Below are positions 53,611 to 62,474 of a stretch of 64,000 nucleotides of DNA, piece by piece. A program made the translations under genes and the position numbers. The stretch is from assembly GCF_000235405.2 (NCBI RefSeq), contig NC_017095.1:1141501-1205500 (forward strand), in the 5' to 3' direction. This DNA is from Fervidobacterium pennivorans DSM 9078. Lineage in GTDB: Bacteria; Thermotogota; Thermotogae; Thermotogales; Fervidobacteriaceae. The notes below the pieces were generated by a model. It made no database searches, was not told where the DNA came from, and saw nothing but the letters and a program-made list of their open reading frames with translations. Numbering within the stretch: position 1 is the stretch's first letter; each line of letters starts with the position of its first letter.

Positions 53611-54648
53611 TTACACAAGTTCTACGAGTTTTTCTGGAATCTTATCAGCGGGAAGTACATAATCAGCGTAACCTTCTTCTATAACTGACTTGGGCATACC
53701 AAAAACCACGCAAGTTTCTTGGCTCTCGGCTATGACAACACCTTTGAAGAATTTAACCTTAAAGGCACCCTTTGTACCATCCTTTCCCATTCCGGTAAGA
53801 ATAACAGCTATAGTATTTTCTTTGTAGATTTCTGCAACTTTATCGAGAGTATAATCCACTGCGGGTCTTACGTTGTTAATTTTTTCTGTGTTTTTATCAA
53901 GATAGATAATACCTTTTTTATCCTGATACTTGACACCCATATGATAATCCCCTGGAGCTACATAAACCCATCCGGGTTTAAGAACATCACCTTCTTCTGC
54001 CTCTTTAACAGACAGGTTGGAAATTCTATCTAATCTCTGTGCTAAGGATTTCGTAAATCCTGGAGGCATATGCTGAACCAGCAAAATAGGTGCAGGAAAA
54101 TCCTTTGGAAGAGGCGGGATTACGAGATCCAAAGACCTTGGCCCCCCTGTTGAAGCACCTATAACAACTACTTTGCCTGATACTACAGATTTCACACGGA
54201 GATTAGCCAACGGTTTTCTCTTAAGAAGGATTTGCGAAATATTTATTTTCATAGCATCTCGAATTTTTTGCACCAACTCTGGTCCCATTTTTCTGAAATC
54301 CATAGATACGCTACCGGAAGGCTTGGTTACAAAATCAACGGCACCTAGTTCAAGTGCTAAAAGTGTTATTTCTGCTCCTTCTTCTGTCAAGCTACTTACC
54401 ATTATAATCCGCGTAGGTGCTCTCTTCATTATCTCCTTCAGTGCCTCAATACCGTTCAACTTTGGCATCTCAACGTCCATAGTAATTACATCTGGTTTGA
54501 GCTTCAACGCAAGCTCAACGGCTTCCATTCCATCCCTTGCTACACCAACAACTTGCATATCTGCTTCTTTGTCGATAATATCCTTTAGAATCATTCTCAT
54601 AAATGGTGAATCATCAACAACCATTACTTTTATTTTTTCTTTTTCCAA
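53611..54648 (-). CDS. cheB: Chemotaxis response regulator protein-glutamate methylesterase
   Basis: CheB removes methyl groups from chemoreceptors after phosphorylation by CheA. The receiver domain has VMVVDDSPFMR and the phospho-aspartate in DVITMDVEMPKLNG. The catalytic domain has the Ser-His-Asp set: VVIGASTGGPRSL, VQHMPPGFTKSLAQRLD and ILTGMGKDGTKG. 345 residues, normal. TTG start behind GGTGGTGAG, overlapping dagK by 19 bases. No intact chemoreceptor gene is in this window, only a remnant at 33.4 kb. Confidence 0.96.
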   Translation of the reverse strand: MEKEKIKVMVVDDSPFMRMILKDIIDKEADMQVVGVARDGMEAVELALKLKPDVITMDVEMPKLNGIEALKEIMKRAPTRIIMVSSLTEEGAEITLLALELGAVDFVTKPSGSVSMDFRKMGPELVQKIRDAMKINISQILLKRKPLANLRVKSVVSGKVVVIGASTGGPRSLDLVIPPLPKDFPAPILLVQHMPPGFTKSLAQRLDRISNLSVKEAEEGDVLKPGWVYVAPGDYHMGVKYQDKKGIIYLDKNTEKINNVRPAVDYTLDKVAEIYKENTIAVILTGMGKDGTKGAFKVKFFKGVVIAESQETCVVFGMPKSVIEEGYADYVLPADKIPEKLVELV

Positions 54649-55082
54649 CTTCTCACCACCTTGATACTGAGTAACGGAAACGTAACTGTTGATATTATAG
54701 CAAAAATCTTCGCTATTTCCAAACTCCAGTCAAATAGAATACCACCAAAGACCATAATTCCGACTGTTACGGAGAAAAGAGTTGCCCACAACACAACTCC
54801 CGCACTAACATCTTTGATTATCTTTATTACAGGGTGGTACTCCTTACTGTACAAATTCATCAGATGTTCGATAATAGTGTTTACAAGTTCTGACCAGATG
54901 ACAAAGAAAACAGCGAATATAATCCACAATGTGTCTTCCCTTTTTACTGGGAGGAAAAATGTTGCGGCAATGACCAATAACCCTATTGAAAAATGTATCC
55001 TTAAGTTTCTCTCTGATATTATTGATTCAACAATACCCTCTATTGCATGTTCAAATGATTCTTTGAGATTATTCGAACCCAA
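54630..55082 (-). CDS. dgkA: Diacylglycerol kinase/undecaprenol kinase family membrane protein
   Basis: A small polytopic kinase. SFEHAIEGIVESIISERNLRIHF at the N-terminus, SELVNTIIEHLMNL (catalytic Glu-Asn region) and IIKDVSAGVVLWATL are the family blocks. In Gram-positive-type relatives the substrate is undecaprenol. TTG 55082 follows AAAAGGA at short spacing (150 residues); the frame opens further upstream inside korC but no better start exists there. Four hydrophobic segments are visible, one more than in E. coli DgkA. Confidence 0.83.
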   Translation of the reverse strand: MGSNNLKESFEHAIEGIVESIISERNLRIHFSIGLLVIAATFFLPVKREDTLWIIFAVFFVIWSELVNTIIEHLMNLYSKEYHPVIKIIKDVSAGVVLWATLFSVTVGIMVFGGILFDWSLEIAKIFAIISTVTFPLLSIKVVRSWKKKK

Positions 55083-55665
55083 TCGTCCTTTTTCTTTTTC
55101 TTTCAATGCGAGGTTTGTATACCTTGTCCGTAAGCGCCGCTCCAAATTTGATCGCCTCCACGTTCAGTTCGTAATATTTAGGGTTAACTTCCTCTTTTAC
55201 AGCTTCAAACAACGTATCAAAATCAACCAAAGCCGTGCTCTTTACCAAGGCCCCGAGCAATATCATGTTTGAGACCATCACGTTACCGAATTTTTCAATC
55301 GCTAGTTTGCTGGCTGGAATATTGATTATTCTTTTCGTAACTCGTCTGAATTCGTTTGGAATGTCCTTTATATACGTGCTGTCATAAACAATTATACCAT
55401 TGGTTGCAACGAATTTGGCCTGGCTAACCATAGATGGATGCATTATTATCAAAGAGTCAAATACCACAGCTTTTGGATATAGTATCGGTTCGTTTGATAC
55501 CAAAACATCACAGTAACTAGGTCCACCACGTACTTGTTCGCTGTAATTCTGTGTCTGGACAACATATTTTTCTGCTAAAACAAAGGCTCTTGATAAAACG
55601 TAACCTGCAAGCAAATTACCTTGTCCACCAATTCCGGCAATCCTTATAGAAAAAGGCCTTGTCAT
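55069..55665 (-). CDS. 2-oxoacid:ferredoxin oxidoreductase gamma subunit
   Basis: The gamma-type subunit of the pyruvate/2-oxoglutarate ferredoxin oxidoreductase family, 198 residues. RIAGIGGQGNLLAGYVLSRA at the N-terminus, NYSEQVRGGPSYCDVLVS and NMILLGALVKSTALVD are family marks. ATG 55665 lies seven bases behind AGGGGG; ATG 55671 abuts it. It follows the beta-subunit gene with a 2-base gap between stop and start. No alpha-subunit gene is present on either side. Confidence 0.88.
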   Translation of the reverse strand: MTRPFSIRIAGIGGQGNLLAGYVLSRAFVLAEKYVVQTQNYSEQVRGGPSYCDVLVSNEPILYPKAVVFDSLIIMHPSMVSQAKFVATNGIIVYDSTYIKDIPNEFRRVTKRIINIPASKLAIEKFGNVMVSNMILLGALVKSTALVDFDTLFEAVKEEVNPKYYELNVEAIKFGAALTDKVYKPRIERKRKRTIGFE

Positions 55666-55667
55666 TG

Positions 55668-56492
55668 TCATTCCCCCTTACTTTGATTAGCATAGGTAAG
55701 TCTGTATCTAGTGTAGAAATCAGGCTTAGATTCATCTTTTCTAAACACTCCTATAACGATTTTGCCCTTAAGCTCTTCTTCTGTCATTTGGTCAGCTTTC
55801 TCTTTCATGACAGTATTGTTTTTGAAGTAATCCATCATCTGCCAAGGCTCCCTTAATCCGTTGTACCTTCCGTAGTATGTATGGCAATTCGTGAGAACTT
55901 CTACAATGGAAATACCCTTGTGGAGAAGCGCTTCTTTTATGTATTTTACAGTGAGCTGATAATGATATACTGTTGACCTTGCAACATACGTAGCACCAGC
56001 AGAAAGAGCAAGATTTACAACGTTGAATTGCTCCTCAACATTACCCAATGGCATTGTTCCAGCGATTTTTCCAGCCGGAGTTGTAGGTGAGTGTTGACCA
56101 CCTGTCATTCCATAAATCATGTTATTGTATATTATGACTGTTAGATTGATATTTCTTCTACACGCATGAATGAAATGATTGCCACCAATAGCTGTAATAT
56201 CTCCATCCCCACCCATCACAACGACCTTGAAATCCGGTCTTGCAAGTGCTACACCTGTCGCAAAAGCTATAGCTCTACCATGCAGCGTGTGCATCGTGTT
56301 AAAATCAAGATAACCTGTCGATCTTGATGAACAACCTATTCCAGAAACAACGGCTGTCTGATCAGGGTCCAAACCGGTCTGGTCATAAGCTTCCAAAAAG
56401 CTTTTGAGTATTATTCCGTTCCCGCAACCTGGACACCATACCGTGGGCCATCTATCTTCCCTTATGTACTTGAGCAGCTTATCTACCTTCAC
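55668..56492 (-). CDS. 2-oxoglutarate-type 2-oxoacid:ferredoxin oxidoreductase beta subunit
   Basis: The thiamine-diphosphate-binding subunit. WCPGCGNG near residue 20 and GIGCSS give the [4Fe-4S] cysteines; GDGDITAIGGNHFIHACRRN is the TPP-binding GDG-N motif; TGGQHSPTTPAG follows. 274 residues from GTG 56492, which has GGAGG eight bases upstream. The pattern is closest to KorB. Normally it works with an alpha subunit encoded next to it, but the upstream gene here is a dCMP deaminase. Confidence 0.9.
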   Translation of the reverse strand: MKVDKLLKYIREDRWPTVWCPGCGNGIILKSFLEAYDQTGLDPDQTAVVSGIGCSSRSTGYLDFNTMHTLHGRAIAFATGVALARPDFKVVVMGGDGDITAIGGNHFIHACRRNINLTVIIYNNMIYGMTGGQHSPTTPAGKIAGTMPLGNVEEQFNVVNLALSAGATYVARSTVYHYQLTVKYIKEALLHKGISIVEVLTNCHTYYGRYNGLREPWQMMDYFKNNTVMKEKADQMTEEELKGKIVIGVFRKDESKPDFYTRYRLTYANQSKGE

Positions 56493-56985
56493 TCTCCCCA
56501 CCTCCATACACTTCTATTCCACATGTTTTGAAAAAGAAATCGGTCAAAGGATCTGGGTAACCCTCTATGTACACTACTCTCTTAATACCGGCATTGATTA
56601 TAAGGCGTGCGCAAACAGAACACGGCTTGTGAGTCACGTAGATTGTGGCACCCTCTGTTGAAATCCCAAATTTTGCGGCTTGCATAAGCGCATTCTGCTC
56701 GGCATGCAAGCCATAACAGATTTCTTGATTCCTGCCCGATGGAATATCCAAATCATCTCTGATACAACCAATCTGGTCACAATGTGGAAACCCAGAGGGG
56801 GGTTGATTGTAACCAGTTGCCAATATTCGTTTGTCCTTTACTATTAAAGCACCAACTTTTCTATGAACACAGGTGGACCTTTCTGCAATTAACCTGGCTA
56901 ATCTTTTGAAATAGTCGTCCCAGCTCTCTCTTTCATCTTTTGACTCTTTTATGGTAACATTTTTAAGGTATGACTCCAAATCCAT
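56479..56985 (-). CDS. Deoxycytidylate (dCMP) deaminase, ComEB-like
   Basis: A zinc deaminase that converts dCMP to dUMP for thymidylate synthesis. CVHRKVGALIVKDKRILATGYN leads to the zinc motif HAEQNALMQAA and KPCSVCARLIINAGIKRVVY. A long insert with CDQIGC is usual for this family. ATG 56985 behind AGAGGTG gives 168 residues. It overlaps korB by 14 bases, so the two are co-transcribed although unrelated in function. Confidence 0.93.
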   Translation of the reverse strand: MDLESYLKNVTIKESKDERESWDDYFKRLARLIAERSTCVHRKVGALIVKDKRILATGYNQPPSGFPHCDQIGCIRDDLDIPSGRNQEICYGLHAEQNALMQAAKFGISTEGATIYVTHKPCSVCARLIINAGIKRVVYIEGYPDPLTDFFFKTCGIEVYGGGESEGR

Positions 56986-57109
56986 AACTTCACCTCTTTT
57001 GTCTATCAGACCAAACATTTAAGATTAGTGACTAATTTTATTTTAAACCAATTAGTAAATAATATCAACTGATAGCAAAATTTACGAACTAGAGCAAGGG
57101 GGCGTAAAT

Positions 57110-57568
57110 GTGGAAAAGTTTGAGATTTCAGTTGTTAGAGCAGAAATTGGTAGTATTTTAATATTTACAAGAAATGACGTCTGCGAACAAATCCAACTAA
57201 CTGAAGATATTTTACCAGAATACGGAAATAACATATTCACAAGACAGATTAACGAGTATCTTTGCGGTGAACGGAAAGTTCTTGATTTTCCAGTTAGGTA
57301 TTCGACTGGTCCCGTCTTTGAAAAGATTTGGTCATATTTGAAAGAAAATGTGACTTATGGTAAAATCATAACGTATGGAGAATTGGCTAAAATATGCGGT
57401 ACAAGTGCAAGAGTTGTCGGATACGCTATGGCATCAAACCCATTGCCTTTGTATATTCCATGTCATAGGGTTGTTGGTAAAGATTCTATAGGCGGGTTTA
57501 CAGCAAGAAATGGTAAATCTATGATTAAGTGGAAAGAATATCTTTTGAAGCTGGAGGGATCACTTTGA
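57110..57568 (+). CDS. ogt: Methylated-DNA-protein-cysteine methyltransferase
   Basis: Repairs O6-alkylguanine by irreversible transfer to its own cysteine. The acceptor motif PLYIPCHRVVG carries that cysteine; FEKIWSYLKENVTYGKIITYGELAKICG is the DNA-binding helix-turn-helix with the arginine finger in SARVVGYAMASNP. 152 residues. GTG start after GGGGG. It overlaps the PBP gene by 4 bases. Confidence 0.95.
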   Translation: MEKFEISVVRAEIGSILIFTRNDVCEQIQLTEDILPEYGNNIFTRQINEYLCGERKVLDFPVRYSTGPVFEKIWSYLKENVTYGKIITYGELAKICGTSARVVGYAMASNPLPLYIPCHRVVGKDSIGGFTARNGKSMIKWKEYLLKLEGSL

Positions 57569-59619
57569 AGAAATTCTTGTTCACATTATTTTTAACATTT
57601 TTCTTTTTGTCCCTGTTTACACCTCTTGTGATCTACAACAGATATACTGCAAATCTCTCAGCGCCACAGAACAAAATTCCAACAAGCCTGGTTGTTGAAT
57701 ATTCTGACGGGACACCATTGTACAGTCCAAAGACTGTTTGGGTTGATTTTGATGATATTCCAGTACTCGTTAAGGACAGTGTGATAGTATCTGAAGATAA
57801 GAGGTTTTACACTCACAGTGGTGTCGACCTTATAGGAGTAGCTAGGGCTCTTTTTACGATAATCACCACCGATGAAATTCAAGGTGGAAGCACCATTACT
57901 CAACAGTTAGCAAGAACTTTGTATCTCTCACAGGAGAGGACTTGGAAACGCAAGATAAAAGAGGCACTTATTGCACTTTGGTTGGAACAAAATTACTCAA
58001 AAAATGAGATTTTAGAAATGTATATAAACTCTGTATACCTAGGTAATGGAGTTTACGGTTTTCCAGCAGCTGCAAAATTTTACTTTAACAAAACCCTGGA
58101 ACAACTAACACCTCTTGAAATTGCAATGCTCACTGCAACACTCAGATCTCCGGAAAAAGCCAATCCATTGAAAGAGCTGAATAAAGACTTCACAAAAAAC
58201 GTTCTGAGAAAAATGAAGGAGGCCGGAGTATTAACTGAACTTGAATATTCACGTGCGTTGGAGGAACTTAAAAATATAGATATAAGAAACACAAATGATT
58301 TTGCACGTTCATTTGATCAGGATCTCTTTTGGATAATTGTTACAGAACTCAAAGAGCTTGGATTTGAACTCGGAGATTTAAGAAATGGCTTCAGAGTTAG
58401 GACTACAATTGACAAGAAGTTGCAAGAGCTTTTAGTTTCTAACATAACCAAAGACCAATGGGCTGGGTTGATAGTTGAGCATTCAACAGGAAAAATAAGA
58501 GCAGCGTATGGACTTGGTATAATTAATGGGCGTCGGCAGCTTGGTTCAGCTATAAAACCATTCTACTATTACCTTGCATTTATGGCAGGGTACAATCTTG
58601 ATGACTTTCTTCCGGACAATCCTATCAAAATTGGGCGATGGGAACCAGAAAACTTTGACAAGAAATTCCGAGGGAAAGTAACTATTGAATATGCGCTCGC
58701 ACACTCTTTGAACATACCATCTATCAATTTGTTTTTGAAACTTGGACAAGGAAATGTTACGAATTTCCTAAAGAATACATTGATGATATCAGGTTTCTAT
58801 CCTAACGATGCCACTTTGGCACTTGGGACCTTAGAAACATCCGTTGCCGATGTTGCGCAAGGTTATTCAGCAATATTTACTGGAGGTTTAGTCATCAGAC
58901 CACGAATTGTTGAGTACGTTAAGGATAAGAATGGGTACGTATACTATTCGTACAAACCTGCTTTAGTAAATGTTGTTAAACCACCCAAGGAATTTGATAA
59001 AAGGACACCGCTAGAAGCTTCTATCCTGACACTCAGGGCAATGGAAAAAGTAGTTACCGAAGGAACTTCCCGGTCTGCACAAATGCCTGGAAGAAAAATA
59101 TACGGAAAATCAGGTTCTGCGGAAAACTATGCGTGGTTTGTTGGGGGAGACGGAAAATACCTCTTCATACTGGCGAGGGATAACGTAAAGGAAGTCAGTG
59201 GTCTTGTAGTAACTCCAAAGTGGAGAGAGATAGCTGTCAAAACTGAAATAGGATACACTCCAATTTCTTTACCGATTAACAGTAAGATTCAAAGATTCAA
59301 CGTCATGGGCGACTCCGAAAACCTTACAGAACCTAAAACAGTTACAGGTGAGGCTCCAGAAAGCACTTCAACTACCTCACAACCAGAAACAATAAATTCC
59401 GTTCAAGAAACAAATCAAAATAAACCAATAAAACTGTCTCGGGAAGAGATTGTTTCCAGGGTGAAAACATCCTCAATTACAGCAAACGAGCTTGTTGAAG
59501 TTTTGAAATCATATAGTCCAGATGAAAGAAGAACCATCCTTTCTGAAATAAACTCTTTGTCGCAAGAACTTGCGGCGGAAGTCTATCAAAAGCTATTAGA
59601 CCAAGGTATAGAGTTTTAA
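57565..59619 (+). CDS. Class A penicillin-binding protein (peptidoglycan glycosyltransferase/transpeptidase)
   Basis: A bifunctional cell-wall synthase of about 684 residues. It has an N-terminal membrane anchor, then a GT51 domain with EDKRFYTHSGVDLIGVARAL and GGSTITQQLARTLYL, then a transpeptidase domain with the serine in LGSAIKPF (SxxK), HSLNIPS (SxN) and YGKSGSAENYAW (KSG). A Ser/Thr-rich linker and a helical tail (about 600-684) of unknown role end the protein. TTG 57565 follows GGAGG. The transpeptidase domain is compact compared with E. coli PBP1a. Confidence 0.94.
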   Translation: MKKFLFTLFLTFFFLSLFTPLVIYNRYTANLSAPQNKIPTSLVVEYSDGTPLYSPKTVWVDFDDIPVLVKDSVIVSEDKRFYTHSGVDLIGVARALFTIITTDEIQGGSTITQQLARTLYLSQERTWKRKIKEALIALWLEQNYSKNEILEMYINSVYLGNGVYGFPAAAKFYFNKTLEQLTPLEIAMLTATLRSPEKANPLKELNKDFTKNVLRKMKEAGVLTELEYSRALEELKNIDIRNTNDFARSFDQDLFWIIVTELKELGFELGDLRNGFRVRTTIDKKLQELLVSNITKDQWAGLIVEHSTGKIRAAYGLGIINGRRQLGSAIKPFYYYLAFMAGYNLDDFLPDNPIKIGRWEPENFDKKFRGKVTIEYALAHSLNIPSINLFLKLGQGNVTNFLKNTLMISGFYPNDATLALGTLETSVADVAQGYSAIFTGGLVIRPRIVEYVKDKNGYVYYSYKPALVNVVKPPKEFDKRTPLEASILTLRAMEKVVTEGTSRSAQMPGRKIYGKSGSAENYAWFVGGDGKYLFILARDNVKEVSGLVVTPKWREIAVKTEIGYTPISLPINSKIQRFNVMGDSENLTEPKTVTGEAPESTSTTSQPETINSVQETNQNKPIKLSREEIVSRVKTSSITANELVEVLKSYSPDERRTILSEINSLSQELAAEVYQKLLDQGIEF

Positions 59620-59641
59620 AATGCATTGGAGGTGTTGTGAA

Positions 59642-60175
59642 GTGAAATTTTTCTACAACTTGGAGAGAAAGGATAACTTTGAATACATAGTTCTGCGGGT
59701 TGAAGAAAATAATCTGTCAGGAACAGGAGCAATACTACCAATTAGAAAAAACGGTGAGAACTATAAAATTTTTATGGGGGTAATTGAAGAGTACAGAAGC
59801 ATCGTTGAAAAACTGCACTGCGAAGATGTTTTTGTCATTACCGGTATACTTGAAGAACATTTTCCAAACCATCCGAAGGTTAAGTTTGCAATCCAAGCAG
59901 CAGTACTTGAACTGTTTTCTAAAAAATACAACCTTGACATCAACAAACTTCTGGGCGGTCTGAAGTCAACCAAAAATGAGTTGTGTGGTGAAAGGCTCTT
60001 CCCTGAGTACTTGGGAGATGTCTTTCATGCAAAATACTATCCAGGAACCAAAAAAGAAACGAATACGACATTTGTCCTAACAAAATATCCAAATAACGAG
60101 ATGGATACTATCCTCAGTGCGCTTTCCTCAAATTATGAGTATCTGGAGGTGATTTCTTGGAGAGAACTTTTATAA
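59642..60175 (+). CDS. Stand-alone enolase-superfamily N-terminal-like domain protein, function unknown
   Basis: Residues about 1-115 resemble the capping N-terminal domain of muconate-lactonizing/mandelate-racemase enzymes: strands with GTGAILPIRKNGENY, then a helix pair ending AIQAAVLELFSKKYNLDINKLLGG, the hallmark run before the barrel. The catalytic TIM barrel that should follow is absent. Instead there are about 65 unrecognised residues with a weak strand-helix pattern, and the protein stops. GTG 59642 with GGAGGTG gives 177 residues. It is tucked between a PBP gene and ndk and overlaps ndk by 19 bases. It might be a pared-down dipeptide-epimerase relative. Confidence 0.5.
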   Translation: MKFFYNLERKDNFEYIVLRVEENNLSGTGAILPIRKNGENYKIFMGVIEEYRSIVEKLHCEDVFVITGILEEHFPNHPKVKFAIQAAVLELFSKKYNLDINKLLGGLKSTKNELCGERLFPEYLGDVFHAKYYPGTKKETNTTFVLTKYPNNEMDTILSALSSNYEYLEVISWRELL

Positions 60176-60600
60176 TACTTAAGCCAAACGCAGTTAGAAG
60201 AGGGCTCATTGGAGAGATATTGAAAAGATTCGAGCAAAGAGGAATAAAAATCGTCGGTCTAAAGTTTCTTTGGATGACACAGGAGCAATGTGAAAAACTG
60301 TATGAACCACACAAAGGTAAACCATTTTACGAAGAACTTGTGAACTTCATGATGAGCGGACCTGTTGTGGCAATGGTTGTAGAAGCACCGAGAGTAATAG
60401 AAATGGTAAGACACATCGTTGGAGCAACTGATCCACTTAAAGCAGAGGCGGGAACAATAAGGGGAGAGTTTGCACTAACCGTAACTAAAAATCTCATCCA
60501 CGCAAGTGATTCTGTTGAAAATGCCGAAAGAGAAATGTCCATATTCTTCTCACCAGAGGATTTGATAGAGTATAAACTTGATATACAAGACGATATTTGA
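60157..60600 (+). CDS. ndk: Nucleoside-diphosphate kinase
   Basis: Balances NTP pools by phosphate transfer through a histidine. ERTFIILKPNAVRRGLIGEIL is the family start; ATDPLKAEAGTIRGEFA and NLIHASDSVENAEREMSIFF (phospho-histidine in NLIHASDS) follow. 147 residues, normal. The TTG start at 60157 follows GGAGGTG and lies inside the end of the preceding gene. Confidence 0.95.
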   Translation: MERTFIILKPNAVRRGLIGEILKRFEQRGIKIVGLKFLWMTQEQCEKLYEPHKGKPFYEELVNFMMSGPVVAMVVEAPRVIEMVRHIVGATDPLKAEAGTIRGEFALTVTKNLIHASDSVENAEREMSIFFSPEDLIEYKLDIQDDI

Positions 60601-60622
60601 TAAAAAGCCACTTGAAAAATTC

Positions 60623-60655
60623 AAAACCTGGGGGTCAACCCCAGGTTTTATTCTT
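60623..60655. terminator. Bidirectional terminator between ndk and nhaC
   Basis: AAAACCTGGGG and CCCCAGGTTTT form an 11-bp stem with loop GTCAA, followed by a T-rich stretch in both directions. Confidence 0.9.
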
Positions 60656-60669
60656 GATTAACCTACCCA

Positions 60670-62283
60670 TTATTCCTCAACAGGTTTTCTAACGCGTATC
60701 ATGACTTCATAAGCGATGAAAAACACTATAAGAGCCGAAACGAAACCAGCTACTGGACTATTAAATATACCGGCAATTAAATAACCCAGTGCAGAGATTA
60801 CCATAACAAACGTAGCGTAAGGCATCTGTGTGGCGACATGTTCAAGATGCGGGCAACCAGCTCCTGTTGAAGATAAAATCGTAGTATCTGATATAGGTGA
60901 ACAGTGGTCTCCAAAAATCGCACCGCCAATTGAAGCACCAACTGTAATAAGTGCGCTGTTCAAAAGGTTAGCACCTGTTTTCTCAGCGAGCGCTATAGCA
61001 ATTGGCATGGCAATAGGAATCATTATCGCAAACGTTCCCCAGCTTGTCCCTGTGGCGAAAGAAATAGCTGCTGCAATTATAAACACAACAACCGGTAAAG
61101 CCCACAATGGAAAACCGCCGCTTGTGACTACATGAGCAAGATACTTCGAAAGTCCCAATCCACCATCTTCCGGTGAACTCTTAATAACCGTTCCTATCGT
61201 CCAAGCAAGGGTCAATATAACAAGTGCTGGAACCATTGACTTTATACCACCAACAATAGCTTCTCCAACTTTTTGGATTGTAAGTAATCCTCTTAGCATA
61301 AAATATATCGACGCAAAAACTAATGTAAACAACGATGCATAAAATAAGGCCTTGGAGGCATCAGTGTTGTTAAACGCTTCTTTGAGTGTCATAGACTTCA
61401 CTGCTTCTGAAAATGTATGTATGTTTTCTCCGTCTATCGCTCCAAGGTATGTAGTAATTGGGAAGAAAATCACCGCAAGACCGACAAGAACAAGAATTGG
61501 CAAAATCATGTCAATCGCTCTAGCCCGTTCCTTGACAACTATACCTTCTTTAACTTCACCTGTTGGTTGACCAAATTCTGCATTGTAAAGTCCCAAACCT
61601 TTGAGCGCTCGGTTTTCACTTTTTGCCATTGGCCCGAAGTCCCTTCTGAGTATGGTTTGAAGAACCATAAGTATTGCTAGTATTGCGTATAGATTTATAG
61701 GTATGAGTAGGATAAAGAATGTGAATTCACTAACACCAAGCTTTGAAAAGCCATCTGAACCTTTGATGATACTCATTATAGTAACCACCCAGCTTGAAAT
61801 AGGCGCCAAGACACTTACTGGGGCTGCCGTTGAATCCAATATATACGCGAGTTTCGCTCTTGAAATCTTTTGTTCATCAGTAACAGGCCTCATAACGGTG
61901 CCTATTGTTAAGGAATTAAAATAATCATCGATGAATATGAAGATACCAAAAAGCCATGTTATGATAAGCGTACCCTTTCTACTCTTAACCTTCGAAGCCA
62001 TCCATTTTCCAAAGGCACTTGCGGCACCTGTTGCTTGCATCAGACCAACAAAAGCACCAAGGAGAGCACAGAACAATATGATTCTTATGTTCCACCCATC
62101 GTTAAGCGAATTAGCGATACCGTCTGTAGCATCAATTAAAGCAGTAACAGGATTCCAGCCGTTGACTATAAGATACCCTACAAACACTCCTGTGAAGAGA
62201 GAAAAGATAACCTCTTTAGTCAAAAGTGCTAACGCAACAGTAATAACTGGCGGTAACAAGCTCAGCCAACCATAGTGTTCCAT
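60670..62283 (-). CDS. Na+/H+ antiporter, NhaC family
   Basis: A polytopic membrane protein of 537 residues with about 12 hydrophobic segments. WLFGIFIFIDDYFNSLTIGTVMRP, PVSVLAPISSWVV, AISFATGTSWGTFAIMIPIAMP and GAIFGDHCSPISDTTILSSTGAG are signature stretches of the NhaC/ArsB-like family, including the sodium-binding-type polar residues. The ATG follows GGAGGAGGGG. It probably exports sodium or adjusts pH, though some relatives carry amino acids or lactate/malate. A TGGTATAAT promoter is 35 bases upstream. Confidence 0.9.
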   Translation of the reverse strand: MEHYGWLSLLPPVITVALALLTKEVIFSLFTGVFVGYLIVNGWNPVTALIDATDGIANSLNDGWNIRIILFCALLGAFVGLMQATGAASAFGKWMASKVKSRKGTLIITWLFGIFIFIDDYFNSLTIGTVMRPVTDEQKISRAKLAYILDSTAAPVSVLAPISSWVVTIMSIIKGSDGFSKLGVSEFTFFILLIPINLYAILAILMVLQTILRRDFGPMAKSENRALKGLGLYNAEFGQPTGEVKEGIVVKERARAIDMILPILVLVGLAVIFFPITTYLGAIDGENIHTFSEAVKSMTLKEAFNNTDASKALFYASLFTLVFASIYFMLRGLLTIQKVGEAIVGGIKSMVPALVILTLAWTIGTVIKSSPEDGGLGLSKYLAHVVTSGGFPLWALPVVVFIIAAAISFATGTSWGTFAIMIPIAMPIAIALAEKTGANLLNSALITVGASIGGAIFGDHCSPISDTTILSSTGAGCPHLEHVATQMPYATFVMVISALGYLIAGIFNSPVAGFVSALIVFFIAYEVMIRVRKPVEE

Positions 62284-62318
62284 GTTTTCCCCTCCTCCCT
62301 ATAATGTTATTTTGCTAG

Positions 62319-62346
62319 ATTATACCACTTTTCAGTTACAAAACAA
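62319..62346 (-). promoter_or_regulatory. Promoter of nhaC-type gene
   Basis: Minus-strand TATAAT (62324-62319) preceded by TGG; TTGTTT about 16 bases upstream is a weak -35. Confidence 0.5.
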
Positions 62347-62399
62347 AGCAGGAATTACAATTTTCTGTAAATATCTATCAACTTTGCTATTTACTGAGT

Positions 62400-62428
62400 T
62401 TGTAATTACCACCTTTTCGTGGTATAAT
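62400..62428 (+). promoter_or_regulatory. Promoter of ferritin-like gene
   Basis: TTGTAA at 62400-62405 and TATAAT at 62423-62428 with 17-base spacing; TGG precedes the -10. Confidence 0.65.
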
Positions 62429-62474
62429 AAATTTAAAAATGTACTTGATTTAAGAAATTTAGGGAGGTGTGAAC

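Noticed and set aside
54661-55272. Antisense frame of 203 codons over dagK/korC
   Set aside because: It overlaps two recognised genes on the other strand, with no ribosome site or recognisable motif.
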